Notes under the pieces: model-generated
Databases searched by the model: none
Told to the model about the DNA's origin: nothing
The model's input: only the letters and a program-made list of their open reading frames with translations
Program-made: the position numbers and the translations under genes
In this document: positions 24,666 to 32,910 of the stretch, piece by piece
How the letters are laid out: each line of letters starts with the position of its first letter
Numbering within the stretch: the stretch's first letter is position 1
Assembly (NCBI GenBank): GCA_913049785.1
Contig: CAJWXP010000004.1
Coordinates: 16,419 to 80,418 of the forward strand
DNA length: 64,000 nucleotides
Reading direction: 5' to 3'
DNA from: an uncultured Dehalococcoidia bacterium
GTDB lineage: Bacteria; Chloroflexota; Dehalococcoidia; Lucifugimonadales; UBA1127

Positions 24666-25745
24666 GTGGAAGTATCCAGCAAGAAAGCAACTGAAGAGGA
24701 GCTGCAAAGCTACTACAAGGGGCTTGAGCAATACAACGTCGCGCCCCTCTGGACGGTCATGGCAGACATTCAAGCCCATGAGCCTGCCAGCAAAGTAATA
24801 CCCTATGTGTGGCCATGGAAGGACATACGGCCCCAGGCCATGCGTGCCACAGAGTTGGTGGGAACGGCAGAAGCAGAACGTCGGGTGCTCCGTCTCATGA
24901 ACCCCGGCCTTGGCGGGCGGACTGCCACCACTCAGACACTGTTCGGCGGCATCCAGACGGTGCTGCCGGGCGAGATTTCCCCGGCCCACAGGCACACTCC
25001 TGCGGCGCTTCGATTCATCATCGAGAGCGATGGCGGATACACGGCCGTTGGCGGCGAGCGTTTCCCCATGCTGCCAGGCGACCTTGTCCTCACGCCTCCG
25101 TGGTCATGGCACGATCACGCCAATGACACCAAGAACCCTATGTTCTGGCTGGACGGCCTTGACCTCCCCCTGGTGAACTACCTGGAGATGTCCTTCCATG
25201 ACCAGTATCCGGAGGACACCCATCCTATTACGGAGTCGCCAGGGTCATCGCTGGCCAAGTACGGCAGCATGGCGCTGCAACCCACGTGGATAGAGCGCAA
25301 GGACGAAGGCTCGTCACCATTGATGTACTACCCCTGGGATCGCACTCGCGAGGCACTCGAGAAATTGGCAACAGGCGAGGACGGCAGCCCCTACGACGGC
25401 GTGTTGATGGAGTACACCAACCCCAGCACCGGCGGGCACGCCATGCCGACAATAGCCTGCTTCGTGCAGCTGCTACGGCCCGGCGAACGCACAAAGGCTC
25501 ACCGCCATACCACCAGCTCCATCTACCACGTGGTGGAGGGGAAGGGTCACACGATGGTAGGCGACAAGAAGCTGAGCTGGGAGGACAAGGACACATTCTG
25601 CATACCTGGCTGGGCCTTCCACGAGCATGTCAACGAGTCGCCTACAGAGCCGGCGTTCCTGTTCAGCTACACGGACACACCCGTGATGAAGGCGTTGGGC
25701 TACTTTCGAGAAGAGCCGCACCCGGAGGGAAACATCCCGTCCTAG
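24666..25745 (+). CDS. Gentisate 1,2-dioxygenase-like bicupin
   Basis: 359 residues with two cupin barrels. The first holds AHRHTPAALRFIIESDG (His pair of the Fe site) and the second holds AHRHTTSSIYHVVEGKG. This layout and length match gentisate 1,2-dioxygenase / 1-hydroxy-2-naphthoate and salicylate 1,2-dioxygenase. These Fe(II) enzymes cleave the ring between a hydroxyl and the carboxyl. GTG 24666 lies behind TAGGAGG. Placed directly after the dienelactone hydrolase. Substrate specificity cannot be settled from sequence alone. Confidence 0.88.
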   Translation: MEVSSKKATEEELQSYYKGLEQYNVAPLWTVMADIQAHEPASKVIPYVWPWKDIRPQAMRATELVGTAEAERRVLRLMNPGLGGRTATTQTLFGGIQTVLPGEISPAHRHTPAALRFIIESDGGYTAVGGERFPMLPGDLVLTPPWSWHDHANDTKNPMFWLDGLDLPLVNYLEMSFHDQYPEDTHPITESPGSSLAKYGSMALQPTWIERKDEGSSPLMYYPWDRTREALEKLATGEDGSPYDGVLMEYTNPSTGGHAMPTIACFVQLLRPGERTKAHRHTTSSIYHVVEGKGHTMVGDKKLSWEDKDTFCIPGWAFHEHVNESPTEPAFLFSYTDTPVMKALGYFREEPHPEGNIPS

Positions 25746-25772
25746 TCCATAGAACTACCCCTACGAGATACG

Positions 25773-25810
25773 AACGGGGCTGGCTCCTCCATAGGACTGG
25801 CCCCGTTGTA
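25773..25810 (+). terminator. Terminator-like hairpin after the bicupin gene
   Basis: AACGGGGC and GCCCCGTT form the stem, followed by GTAATGTTG. It lies before the thioesterase gene. Confidence 0.45.
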
Positions 25811-25831
25811 ATGTTGTAATGAGGTGACGCT

Positions 25832-26320
25832 TTGACCACAGAACCCCAGGCAATCCCCCTGAACGATGACTCCGACTATGGACTCTGCTTTGCGTGCGGC
25901 CCCAAAAACGAGAGCGGGCTGCAGCTCACGTTCGAGCGTCAGGGCAATCAAGTGGTGACTACGTATCAGGGTAAGGCGCAACACCAGGGATTCCCGGGCT
26001 ACGTTCACGGCGCGGTCATCGCTGGCCTGCTGGACGAGGTGATGAGTCGGGTTCCGGTGTTGGAGAACCGATGGGGGATGTCAGCGCGGCTGGAACTCCG
26101 GTTCAGACTGCCTATCAACACGAACGAGCGAGTCACTGCCACGGCGGAGAAGAGCGGCGGGCGTGGCAATATCATCAACACCAAAGCATGGATAACGCTG
26201 GCTGACGGCAGGGTAGCGGTGGAGGCCAAAGGTTCATATGCGTTGCTGGCACAGGAAACTCTTGACGAGATGGCCCGGGACTTCCCGGGGCTTGCTAATT
26301 CTTGGCGTGTGGGGGGCTAG
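25832..26320 (+). CDS. PaaI-type hotdog-fold thioesterase
   Basis: 162 residues with the 4HBT hotdog fold: an N-terminal CFACGPKNESGLQLTFE motif seen in a subgroup of PaaI-like proteins, then FPGYVHGAVIAGLLDEVMSR, the long helix with the catalytic Asp/Glu, and GRVAVEAKGSYALL. It would hydrolyse an acyl-CoA, often an aryl-CoA. TTG 25832 behind GAGGTGACG. The stop codon TAG sits between GGGC and GCCC in a small hairpin, and a dispersed repeat (copy E) follows about 40 bases later. Confidence 0.82.
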   Translation: MTTEPQAIPLNDDSDYGLCFACGPKNESGLQLTFERQGNQVVTTYQGKAQHQGFPGYVHGAVIAGLLDEVMSRVPVLENRWGMSARLELRFRLPINTNERVTATAEKSGGRGNIINTKAWITLADGRVAVEAKGSYALLAQETLDEMARDFPGLANSWRVGG

Positions 26321-26360
26321 GCCCGCCCCAATGAATCGGGGCACCTAAACTCCCTGACGG

Positions 26361-26399
26361 CAGGGCGGTGCCCTGCACCCATATGACCTGACGGATACC
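26361..26399 (+). repeat. Dispersed stem-tail repeat, copy E
   Basis: CAGGGC-GGT-GCCCTG followed by CACCCATATG and ACCTGACGGATACC. It is preceded by a separate GCCCC-AATGAATC-GGGGC hairpin at about 26325-26342. Confidence 0.75.
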
Positions 26400-26431
26400 T
26401 AATCAGACATAGCAAAAGGGCTGCGCCCTGA

Positions 26432-27553
26432 CTACTTAAACGCGGGGATGACCTCTTTACCAAAGAGCTTCACGGACTTCTCCACCAGATCCAGCGGCAT
26501 GTCGCCGAAGCCGTGGGTGGTGGCCAGGAGATCGTACCCGATGTACTTCTGCTGCTCCTGGATCTTCCGCGCAACCGTCTCCGGGCTGCCGATGATGGCA
26601 ACGCCGTTCTCAATGGAGAAATCGTAGGACTGGCCCATCATCTTGAACACTCGGCCTCGCTCCACGTTATCGGGCAGGTCTGACTCCGTTCCCATACCTC
26701 TGGGGCTGGAACCCCAGCCGATCTTTGAGCCGCTTACACGACTACGCCCAAAGCTCCCGCCAGTGGCCATTTCGCCAGCTACCGGTAGCGTCGCGCGACC
26801 TACCAGGTGCTTCTCCGCTTCTTCACGGGCCAGGGCGTCCGTCTCTGCAACATGGACGATGCGTTGAAGGAAGACACCGGGCATGGGGCCGTCATGGTTG
26901 CACTCACGCCACACCTTCCTGTAGTAGTCGAACTTCTCTGCCACTACATCATCAACGTCGATGTTCTGGGACACGTGATAGTTACCCTTGGCGGCAAACT
27001 CCAAAGCGGCTTTGCTGTGAGCGCCCACCCAGATGGGGGGCGTGGGCTTCTGAAAGGGTTTAGGTGCAGGCAGAGCCTCATTGAACTGCCAGAACTTCCC
27101 GTCATATGTGACCTCATCCTGGGTCCAGGCTATCTTGATGATCTCCAACGCCTCCTGGCTCATCGCGCCCCGGGCGTAGAAATCCAGGCCCCATCGCATG
27201 AACTCGTGCTCATGGATGCCGATGCCGGTGCCGAACTCGACGCGACCGTGCGATAGCTGGTCAAGCATGCCGACCTCTTCGGCGAGTCGCAGCGGGTGAT
27301 GGAAAGGAAGCTGCCATATCATCGCGCCAATGCGAAGGACTTCGGTCTCCCGAGCCACCGCGGTCAGATACACGCTGGGGGAGCTGATGAGCTCACGGTT
27401 CTGGTGCTCAATGACGAAGTAGGAATGGTAGCCAAGCTCCTCTACGAGCCGGGCAAGGCCGATATGGCGGTCATAGACCTCAGATATTGAGGAGCCCCCG
27501 TCTACTTCAGACTCCGGGAAACTGTCCCACAACGCAAATCTCAAATCGGCCAT
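26432..27553 (-). CDS. Luciferase-like (LLM) flavin-dependent oxidoreductase (copy 1)
   Basis: 373-residue TIM-barrel protein of the bacterial luciferase-like monooxygenase family. Typical segments are IGLARLVEELGYHSYFVIEHQN near the N-terminus and GRVEFGTGIGIHEHEFMRWG near residue 105. Members use reduced FMN or F420 to oxygenate aliphatic or sulfonated compounds. Expansion of such enzymes is a recognised trait of SAR202 genomes. ATG 27553 behind GGAGG. Stands alone on the reverse strand, convergent with the thioesterase. Confidence 0.88.
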   Translation of the reverse strand: MADLRFALWDSFPESEVDGGSSISEVYDRHIGLARLVEELGYHSYFVIEHQNRELISSPSVYLTAVARETEVLRIGAMIWQLPFHHPLRLAEEVGMLDQLSHGRVEFGTGIGIHEHEFMRWGLDFYARGAMSQEALEIIKIAWTQDEVTYDGKFWQFNEALPAPKPFQKPTPPIWVGAHSKAALEFAAKGNYHVSQNIDVDDVVAEKFDYYRKVWRECNHDGPMPGVFLQRIVHVAETDALAREEAEKHLVGRATLPVAGEMATGGSFGRSRVSGSKIGWGSSPRGMGTESDLPDNVERGRVFKMMGQSYDFSIENGVAIIGSPETVARKIQEQQKYIGYDLLATTHGFGDMPLDLVEKSVKLFGKEVIPAFK

Positions 27554-27784
27554 TCCGTTCCTCCAATATGTCGATGCCAGAGCACCGCTCCCCTAGTCAG
27601 ACGGAGTTTAGCGGTGGGCATAGCGGCAGTCAACGGGACTACAGCGTAGAATGGTGGGCATCCGCCTCACTCGACCCGAGGGTCCCGGTCTCCTGGGCGG
27701 TGAACGAGCCAAGGAAGACAGCCGAAAGGTATGGGAGGCAAGGGCCAAGGCCACCGCAGGCTAGAACCTACCACTGATTTTGTT

Positions 27785-27813
27785 GAAGAGGGGTACCATA
27801 TGGCACCCCTCTT
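27785..27813. terminator. Terminator-like hairpin 3' of the PAP2 gene
   Basis: AAGAGGGGT...ACCCCTCTT stem. Reading leftward it is followed by CAACAAAATC, so only a weak T-run in that direction. Confidence 0.5.
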
Positions 27814-27819
27814 CTATTG

Positions 27820-28530
27820 CTATGCGATATCGCTTCTCGTTCCCATCACCCTATCACCGTGGAGCCATGCGTAGGCCCATGGGAGATTATCGCGCAAGTA
27901 CGGCAACACCCGGGGGTACATCCAGTAGACGAACAGGAGTTGCGGGAAGGCGATGAGGTAGCTGGCGCCGATGTCTGCAGGCCAGTGGGTGAGGCTCATG
28001 AGTCGAGCAGGGCCCATGAGGGCGATGAAGGTCCAAATCCCCCATGGGATGGCGTTGCGCTGCCAGGGTATCGCCATGTGTCGCCCCGCCAGGAACGCGA
28101 GTGCACCGAAGATCAGGATTACGAACATGACGTGACCGCTGGGATAGCCGCCCACGCCTCCCGCCGTTATCCATTCCAACGATGCTGTAGGCCTTGGGCG
28201 CGCAGCCAGGTCTATCAGGCTGACCGGGGCCGTCAGCAGACCAGCGCCAAACACCGTTGCGCCGGCGTATCTACCCCACGACCACCACGCCACCAGGACT
28301 GTCCCAATCCACAGGGCTGGAGCCGTCTTTCCTGTGACCAGGACGTCCCACACCTCAGCGATTCTGCCCAGCCCATAGCCGTCATGATCGCTGAGCCACT
28401 GGGTGATGGGCACCTCGCCCGCCAGAAGCTGCGAGTTCCGCACGATGGCCGTCAGGGCTGCCGCGCCAATGAGCATCACAGCAATGGAGAGTCCCCATCG
28501 CTGTTCCCATATCCACCTTGCTACTCTCAA
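27820..28530 (-). CDS. PAP2 family membrane phosphatase
   Basis: 236 residues with about six membrane helices. Phosphatase signature pieces are present in order: ARPRPTASLEW (KxxxxxxRP-like), YPSGHVMFVI (PSGH) and SLTHWPADIGASYLI (SRxxxxxHxxxD-like). Family members dephosphorylate lipid phosphates such as undecaprenyl pyrophosphate or phosphatidic acid at the membrane. TTG start with AGAAGGA some distance upstream; the start is the least certain part. Confidence 0.85.
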   Translation of the reverse strand: MRVARWIWEQRWGLSIAVMLIGAAALTAIVRNSQLLAGEVPITQWLSDHDGYGLGRIAEVWDVLVTGKTAPALWIGTVLVAWWSWGRYAGATVFGAGLLTAPVSLIDLAARPRPTASLEWITAGGVGGYPSGHVMFVILIFGALAFLAGRHMAIPWQRNAIPWGIWTFIALMGPARLMSLTHWPADIGASYLIAFPQLLFVYWMYPRVLPYLRDNLPWAYAWLHGDRVMGTRSDIA

Positions 28531-28675
28531 ACCCAGCGTGTCCTTCTAGTCGTATTGGCTGGCAGCCCACATAGGATAGCAAGACTAGCAGCCTTTCGCC
28601 TATGGGCCTCACCCTGTATCCTGTGCCAACCGAGGCCCGCAAACAGAAACATTCAGGTATTAGGTAGGGGGAGAC

Positions 28676-29430
28676 ATGCCACTCACAGGAAAGATCGCAG
28701 TAGTAACCGGGGCAAGCAGGGGAATCGGGCGTGCCCTGGCAAAGGCGCTCTCGCGGGACGGCGCAACTGTAGTCGTTGTAGCGCGACCCTCGGGCGATGG
28801 CTCGACATCGACATAGAATGCCCTCGACGAGACCGTCAAGGAAATACAAGATGCTGGGGGAACCGTCCACGGCTATCGATGTAACCTCACCAAGGAAGAC
28901 CAAATACGTCAGCTGGTGGAGCGCATCAACTCGGAGGTGGGGCAGGTGGATATCCTGGTGAGCAACGCGGCCATAGCAGGCGGCGGATCCGTACCGGATT
29001 TGACGTCAGCGCCTGGGACGCCATGATGGCCACTAATGTACGTGCGCCGTTCCTGCTGAGTCAGCTTCTGCTGCCCGGGATGATGGAGCGCAAGCAGGGA
29101 TCTATTGTGAACATCACCTCGCGAGTGTCAGAGCGGGAGATCCACAGGGTCTTCGCGTATTCAACTTCGAAGGCAGCGCTCAATCGACTCACCCTCAACA
29201 CGGAGGCGTTCGCCAAGGAGGCGAATGTGGCGGTGAACGCGCTGTGCCCCGGGCGCATCAAATCGGACGACGACCGTAAGCTCAACCCAGGTGCTGCTGT
29301 GGCGTCTGACGTGGACCAGGAACCGACCGAATCCGTGGCTCCACCGGTAGTCTGGCTTGCCGGGCAGGACGCCTCATTCACCGGGAACATCGTCTATCGG
29401 GAGGAGTTCGGCAAATCCTGGGGAGTGTAA
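28676..29430 (+). pseudogene. Short-chain dehydrogenase/reductase, disrupted
   Basis: Reads as an SDR from ATG 28676 ([21 protein letters not shown], cofactor motif GASRGIG) with an in-frame TAG at about residue 47, then VDILVSNAAIAGGG (NAAxG-like), then a frameshift near 29000. After it the other frame continues SAWDAMMATNVRAPFLL, ITSRVS, and YSTSKAAL (catalytic YxxxK) to the stop at 29430. Two independent lesions argue for genuine decay. The C-terminal part alone is the ORF 29023-29430. Confidence 0.8.
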
Positions 29431-29488
29431 GGGCCAAAACGTCCAGGCTGCCATCAACCGTGAACAATGGACAGAACAAGGTGTGGGC

Positions 29489-30308
29489 ATGACTGAAGAA
29501 GCCAAGCAGGCAAAGACGAAAGCGGCTGAGACCTACAACGCCGCTGCTGACCACTTTGACGACCCTCCACTGGCATTCTGGGAGCGGATAGGAAGGCGTA
29601 CGGTAGAACGGGTTAACTTACAACAGAGTTCATCAGTGTTGGATGTGGCTTGCGGTACCGGCGCATCTGCACTCCCGGCAGCGACAATGGTTGGGCCAAT
29701 GGGGTCAGTAATAGGTGTCGATCTGCCTGACCATATGCTGGTACTTGGGAGGGCAAAGGCTAAAGAGCGTGGTCTCGCAAACATCATCTTCCGGCACTGG
29801 GGACATGACGGCGTTGGAGTACCCTGACGGCCATTTCGACGCAGTTGTGTGCGTTTTCGGCGTGTTCTTTGTGCCGGACATGGAAGGACTGGTGAAGGAA
29901 CTTTGGCGTGTAGTGAAACGTGGCGGGAAGTTGGCTATTACCACTTGGGGCTCAGACTTCTTTGAACCGATGTATACGCAATACAGGGAGGCCATCAGAG
30001 AAATGCGTCCTGACCTCTACTCGGCGTTCAACCCTTGGGACAGAATCACTACAATCCCACAAGTAGAGCGGTTGCTGCACAATGGTGGTGTCCCAAACCC
30101 GGTTGTTGAAGCAGAAGACAGTGTTCAGCCCCTAGCGATGCCGGAAGACTGGTGGACTGTGGCCCTCGGATCAGAGCTGCGTGGGACGATCGACGTGATG
30201 GAAGCCGCACAGGCCGAGCAAATCAAGGCCAACAATACCGCATGGGCCAGAGAGAATGCAGTCTCCAGGATCAGTACCAATACGATCTACGCGGTAGGAA
30301 CGAAATAA
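29489..30308 (+). pseudogene. SAM-dependent methyltransferase, frameshifted
   Basis: N-terminal part from ATG 29489: class I methyltransferase motif SSVLDVACGTGASAL and GVDLPDHML. Around 29790-29800 the frame changes: NIIFR in the first frame joins TGDMTALEYPDGHFDAVVCVFGVFF (post-I to motif II) in the second, which continues to 30308. Together about 270 residues, typical of UbiE/COQ5-like methyltransferases. Adjacent to another disrupted gene (SDR), so this stretch may be a decaying island, or two assembly errors occurred. Confidence 0.75.
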
Positions 30309-30313
30309 AAGCG

Positions 30314-30347
30314 GAAGCCCGCGCTCCCTGTTGGGAGCGCGGGCTTC
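30314..30347. terminator. Strong bidirectional hairpin
   Basis: GAAGCCCGCGCTCCC-TGTT-GGGAGCGCGGGCTTC, a perfect 15-bp stem. It lies between the methyltransferase remnant and the convergent Fe-S protein gene. AT-rich bases flank it on both sides, but neither T-run is long. Confidence 0.7.
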
Positions 30348-30373
30348 GTCTATTGCAGGTTCGCAGCTAGGCG

Positions 30374-31339
30374 CTAGAGATACTCAGACAGGATCTTGTT
30401 GGTATCAGCGCCTGGTGTTCGTTTCGCCAGAATCTTGAGATAACCGTGCTTCTCCTTAGCGACAGCTATGTCCTTAGCTACTACGCGATACTGCTCCTTG
30501 AATACCCCACGGCCGTTGAACGGGCAGACCATTAAACAGATCTTGCAGCCCCAGAGGTGCTGAAAGAGTGGTCGGCATGCAGCAGTGTCCACGTAGAACC
30601 GCTCAACACCTTTTATGACCTTCTTTTCAGGAGAGATCGCGTCTGCGGGGCAGAACCGTGTGCAGACGGTGCACCGCGTGCACATATCGTCGATGCCGTA
30701 GTCCTTGGGGCCATCGACGACCAAAGGCATATCGGTGGAAACGAGACCCAGCCTGATGGATGAGCCTAGCGTTGGGCTGATGAGGGAGCCGTGCTTACCA
30801 AGCTCTCCCAGGCCAGCGAGGTAAGCAAAGGGCACATGTGCGTACTCACCCTGGTTGGGGTGGCCGGTTGCCTGATAACCGAAGCCGCCGATGTAGCGAG
30901 CCAACTGGACGCTGACATCCAGCATCTTGAAGTACACGCGGTGTACTTCCGTTTGGGATGCCTGCCCGATGTCAGCCATCGAGTCGTATTTCATGTTCAT
31001 GGCAAAGGCGATGACCCGGGTGTGAGGGAGAGGGTCACGGTCAGTGAACGTGAAATCCTCATTCATGTCAGCGATGCCGACGTCGTCTGCTCCAAGGGAC
31101 TTCGCGTACTCTTTGATGTGCTCTGTGAGCGCGGCCCAGTCCGTAACTTCAGACTTGTTAGGGTTTACCGGCGCTGTACGTTGGGGAAACAAGACCTCAC
31201 GTTGTAGCCAACCGTACTTGTTCGCTGCTGGGGGGAATTGTGCTCTGAAGGCCAGAGATTCATCCTGCGGACCCATTGAGCCGTCCTGAAGGTAGCGAGT
31301 AGGCCGTTCAGCATTGACTACATCAATGATCTTTCCCAA
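30374..31339 (-). CDS. QueG/reductive-dehalogenase superfamily 2x[4Fe-4S] protein
   Basis: 321 residues. The C-terminal third has a bacterial ferredoxin pair: CTRCTVCTRFCPADAI and a second set with CRPLFQHLWGCKICLMVCPF, typical of epoxyqueuosine reductase and of reductive dehalogenases, which use cobalamin. The middle part (GYQATGHPNQGEYAHVPFAYLAGLGELGKHG) matches the corrinoid-binding region of that superfamily. There is no Tat signal and no RdhB anchor gene, so it is cytoplasmic and unlike respiratory RdhA. It is also not an obvious QueG ortholog. TTG 31339 follows AGGAGG. Possible roles are catabolic dehalogenation or another corrinoid-dependent reduction. It is read on the same strand as Rieske oxygenase 3, downstream of it on the far side of a terminator. 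Confidence 0.78.
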   Translation of the reverse strand: MGKIIDVVNAERPTRYLQDGSMGPQDESLAFRAQFPPAANKYGWLQREVLFPQRTAPVNPNKSEVTDWAALTEHIKEYAKSLGADDVGIADMNEDFTFTDRDPLPHTRVIAFAMNMKYDSMADIGQASQTEVHRVYFKMLDVSVQLARYIGGFGYQATGHPNQGEYAHVPFAYLAGLGELGKHGSLISPTLGSSIRLGLVSTDMPLVVDGPKDYGIDDMCTRCTVCTRFCPADAISPEKKVIKGVERFYVDTAACRPLFQHLWGCKICLMVCPFNGRGVFKEQYRVVAKDIAVAKEKHGYLKILAKRTPGADTNKILSEYL

Positions 31340-31461
31340 AATATCCTCCTAACCGTCCATCGGTTCCTTCAATCCGTAGCTGATAGTAGCAGGCGTCCTA
31401 CAAAGACTCAAGACATCCTAGCTACACTAGTCTATTCCAATCCGTTACGTCCAACATTCCA

Positions 31462-31499
31462 AAAGGAATCCCGACCCTTGTTCGAGCCGGGATTCCTTT
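31462..31499. terminator. Terminator-like hairpin after Rieske 3
   Basis: AAAGGAATCCCG and CGGGATTCCTTT make a 12-bp stem; reading leftward the 3' side runs into TTTTGG. Confidence 0.65.
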
Positions 31500-31520
31500 G
31501 TTCGACTTATCTAGGAGAGC

Positions 31521-32831
31521 TTAGGAAATCGGTTGCGCCTTGCCCAGCTCCGCCTGCTCTTCAAGGAGCTTGAAGAAGTCGCCCTGCGTGTCCACCACAT
31601 CTATGGCTCGAACAGCAAAGACTTCTGGGTGTGAGGGGGCGTAGGGCTCAACGCCCTCCTGCAACTCTCGCGCCATACGAAGCAGGATGCGGCGACCGGA
31701 GATGATGGCAGTATCGCTAGTGCCAAGGTGTTCCTTGGTGCGATCGCCGATGGAACCCATACTGTCAGTCATAGCCATGTCCTGCTCACGCCCACTGGCA
31801 ATGCCGGTATAGTTGACCGTACGTTGCATGTCCCGGTCAATCAAGAAGTCATTGTGCATCTGACGCTCAGGCTGCCAGGTATCGACAACAGAGCCGTCTG
31901 CAAACTCGTACTTCACACGCAGCAGTTTCTCAGGACTTACATTCATCAACTTCCTTTGCTCGTCTGTAAACGGTTCATCGGTGCTGACCGAGTACTGGAA
32001 CACCGAGATGTGCTCGTCGTCCATGGGCACCCAGCAGCGGCCTCCTTCCCGGTCACCGGGGTTGGGGATGAGGCTGTAGAAAGGTAGAATGAACTGGGTC
32101 ACGCGCCAGTAGTACTCGCCGTCACCCACGTCTCGTCGTGAGCCATAAACGAAGCCATAGTCGGTTTCCTTGACCGTGAGTTGCGGCGCGCCGTCCATGT
32201 TGTTCATTGGCTGCCCGTTCTTCATCCGACGAGCGAGGTTCTGTCGCGGCGCTTTGCTGAGGTCGAACCACCGATGGTTGAAGGACACGTGGGACGTATC
32301 AATCTCACCCTCTGTGGACTGCATGTAGTTGGACTCTTGCAGCCAGCGACGTACGTTCCGATGAGTTTCCGGAACCGTTGCCCACTCCAACTGCGGTAAT
32401 TCTGGCATCGTCTCTATAGGGCCCATGTAGATCCAGATACAGCTTCCGTAGTCACGTGCGGGGTATGCGGTGATCTTGACCTTGTCTTTGAAGTTGCTCT
32501 CTGCTGGCTCTGAAGGCATGTCTACGCAGTCGCCGTTCACATCGAACTTCCAGCCATGGTAAACGCAGCGGAGGCCGCACTCCTCATTCCGACCGAAGAA
32601 CAGGCTGGCACGTCGGTGGGGGCAGTTCACGTCCAAAACGCCGACGTTGCCATCGGTATCGCGAAAGGCCACAAGGTTCTCGCTGAGGACCTTGATACGA
32701 ACGGGAGCACAGTCCGGTGTGGGCAACTCCTCGCTCAACAGCACCGGCTGCCAGAATCGACGAAAGAGGTCTCCCATCGGAGTACCCGGGCCTGTTCGGG
32801 TCAAAAGGACATTATCTTCAGCGGTGAGCAT
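31521..32831 (-). CDS. Rieske non-heme iron oxygenase, alpha subunit (copy 3)
   Basis: 436 residues from ATG 32831, behind GGGAGG; the ORF-track extension upstream is not supported. Rieske ligands CPHRRASLFF / CVYHGWKFD and iron segment EGEIDTSHVSFNHRWF, where the second His is preceded by Asn instead of Leu. The catalytic half is closest by eye to copy 4 (both share the WRVTQ region and SMGxIxxRxxEHLGT block). Upstream lies a TATACT promoter-like box within GGGTGTATACT, shared with the ornithine cyclodeaminase family gene at 41.6 kb. Confidence 0.92.
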   Translation of the reverse strand: MLTAEDNVLLTRTGPGTPMGDLFRRFWQPVLLSEELPTPDCAPVRIKVLSENLVAFRDTDGNVGVLDVNCPHRRASLFFGRNEECGLRCVYHGWKFDVNGDCVDMPSEPAESNFKDKVKITAYPARDYGSCIWIYMGPIETMPELPQLEWATVPETHRNVRRWLQESNYMQSTEGEIDTSHVSFNHRWFDLSKAPRQNLARRMKNGQPMNNMDGAPQLTVKETDYGFVYGSRRDVGDGEYYWRVTQFILPFYSLIPNPGDREGGRCWVPMDDEHISVFQYSVSTDEPFTDEQRKLMNVSPEKLLRVKYEFADGSVVDTWQPERQMHNDFLIDRDMQRTVNYTGIASGREQDMAMTDSMGSIGDRTKEHLGTSDTAIISGRRILLRMARELQEGVEPYAPSHPEVFAVRAIDVVDTQGDFFKLLEEQAELGKAQPIS

Positions 32832-32910
32832 GAATTTCCTCCCAAATGTTTGCCTTGGCTTGATTGGAGAAAGTATACACCCGTTCACAAACGCATGGAT
32901 CACCGGGCGA

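Noticed and set aside
17871-28820. Two in-frame TAG codons (response regulator and SDR) as possible recoded TAG (pyrrolysine or suppression)
   Set aside because: TAG is the normal stop of many intact genes here (for example the coxG-like, FIST and GH15 genes), and the SDR also carries a frameshift. Decay or sequence error is simpler.
27817-28884. 355-codon plus-strand ORF opposite the PAP2 gene
   Set aside because: Its antisense frame encodes a clear PAP2 phosphatase with signature motifs; the plus-strand product has no recognisable domain.
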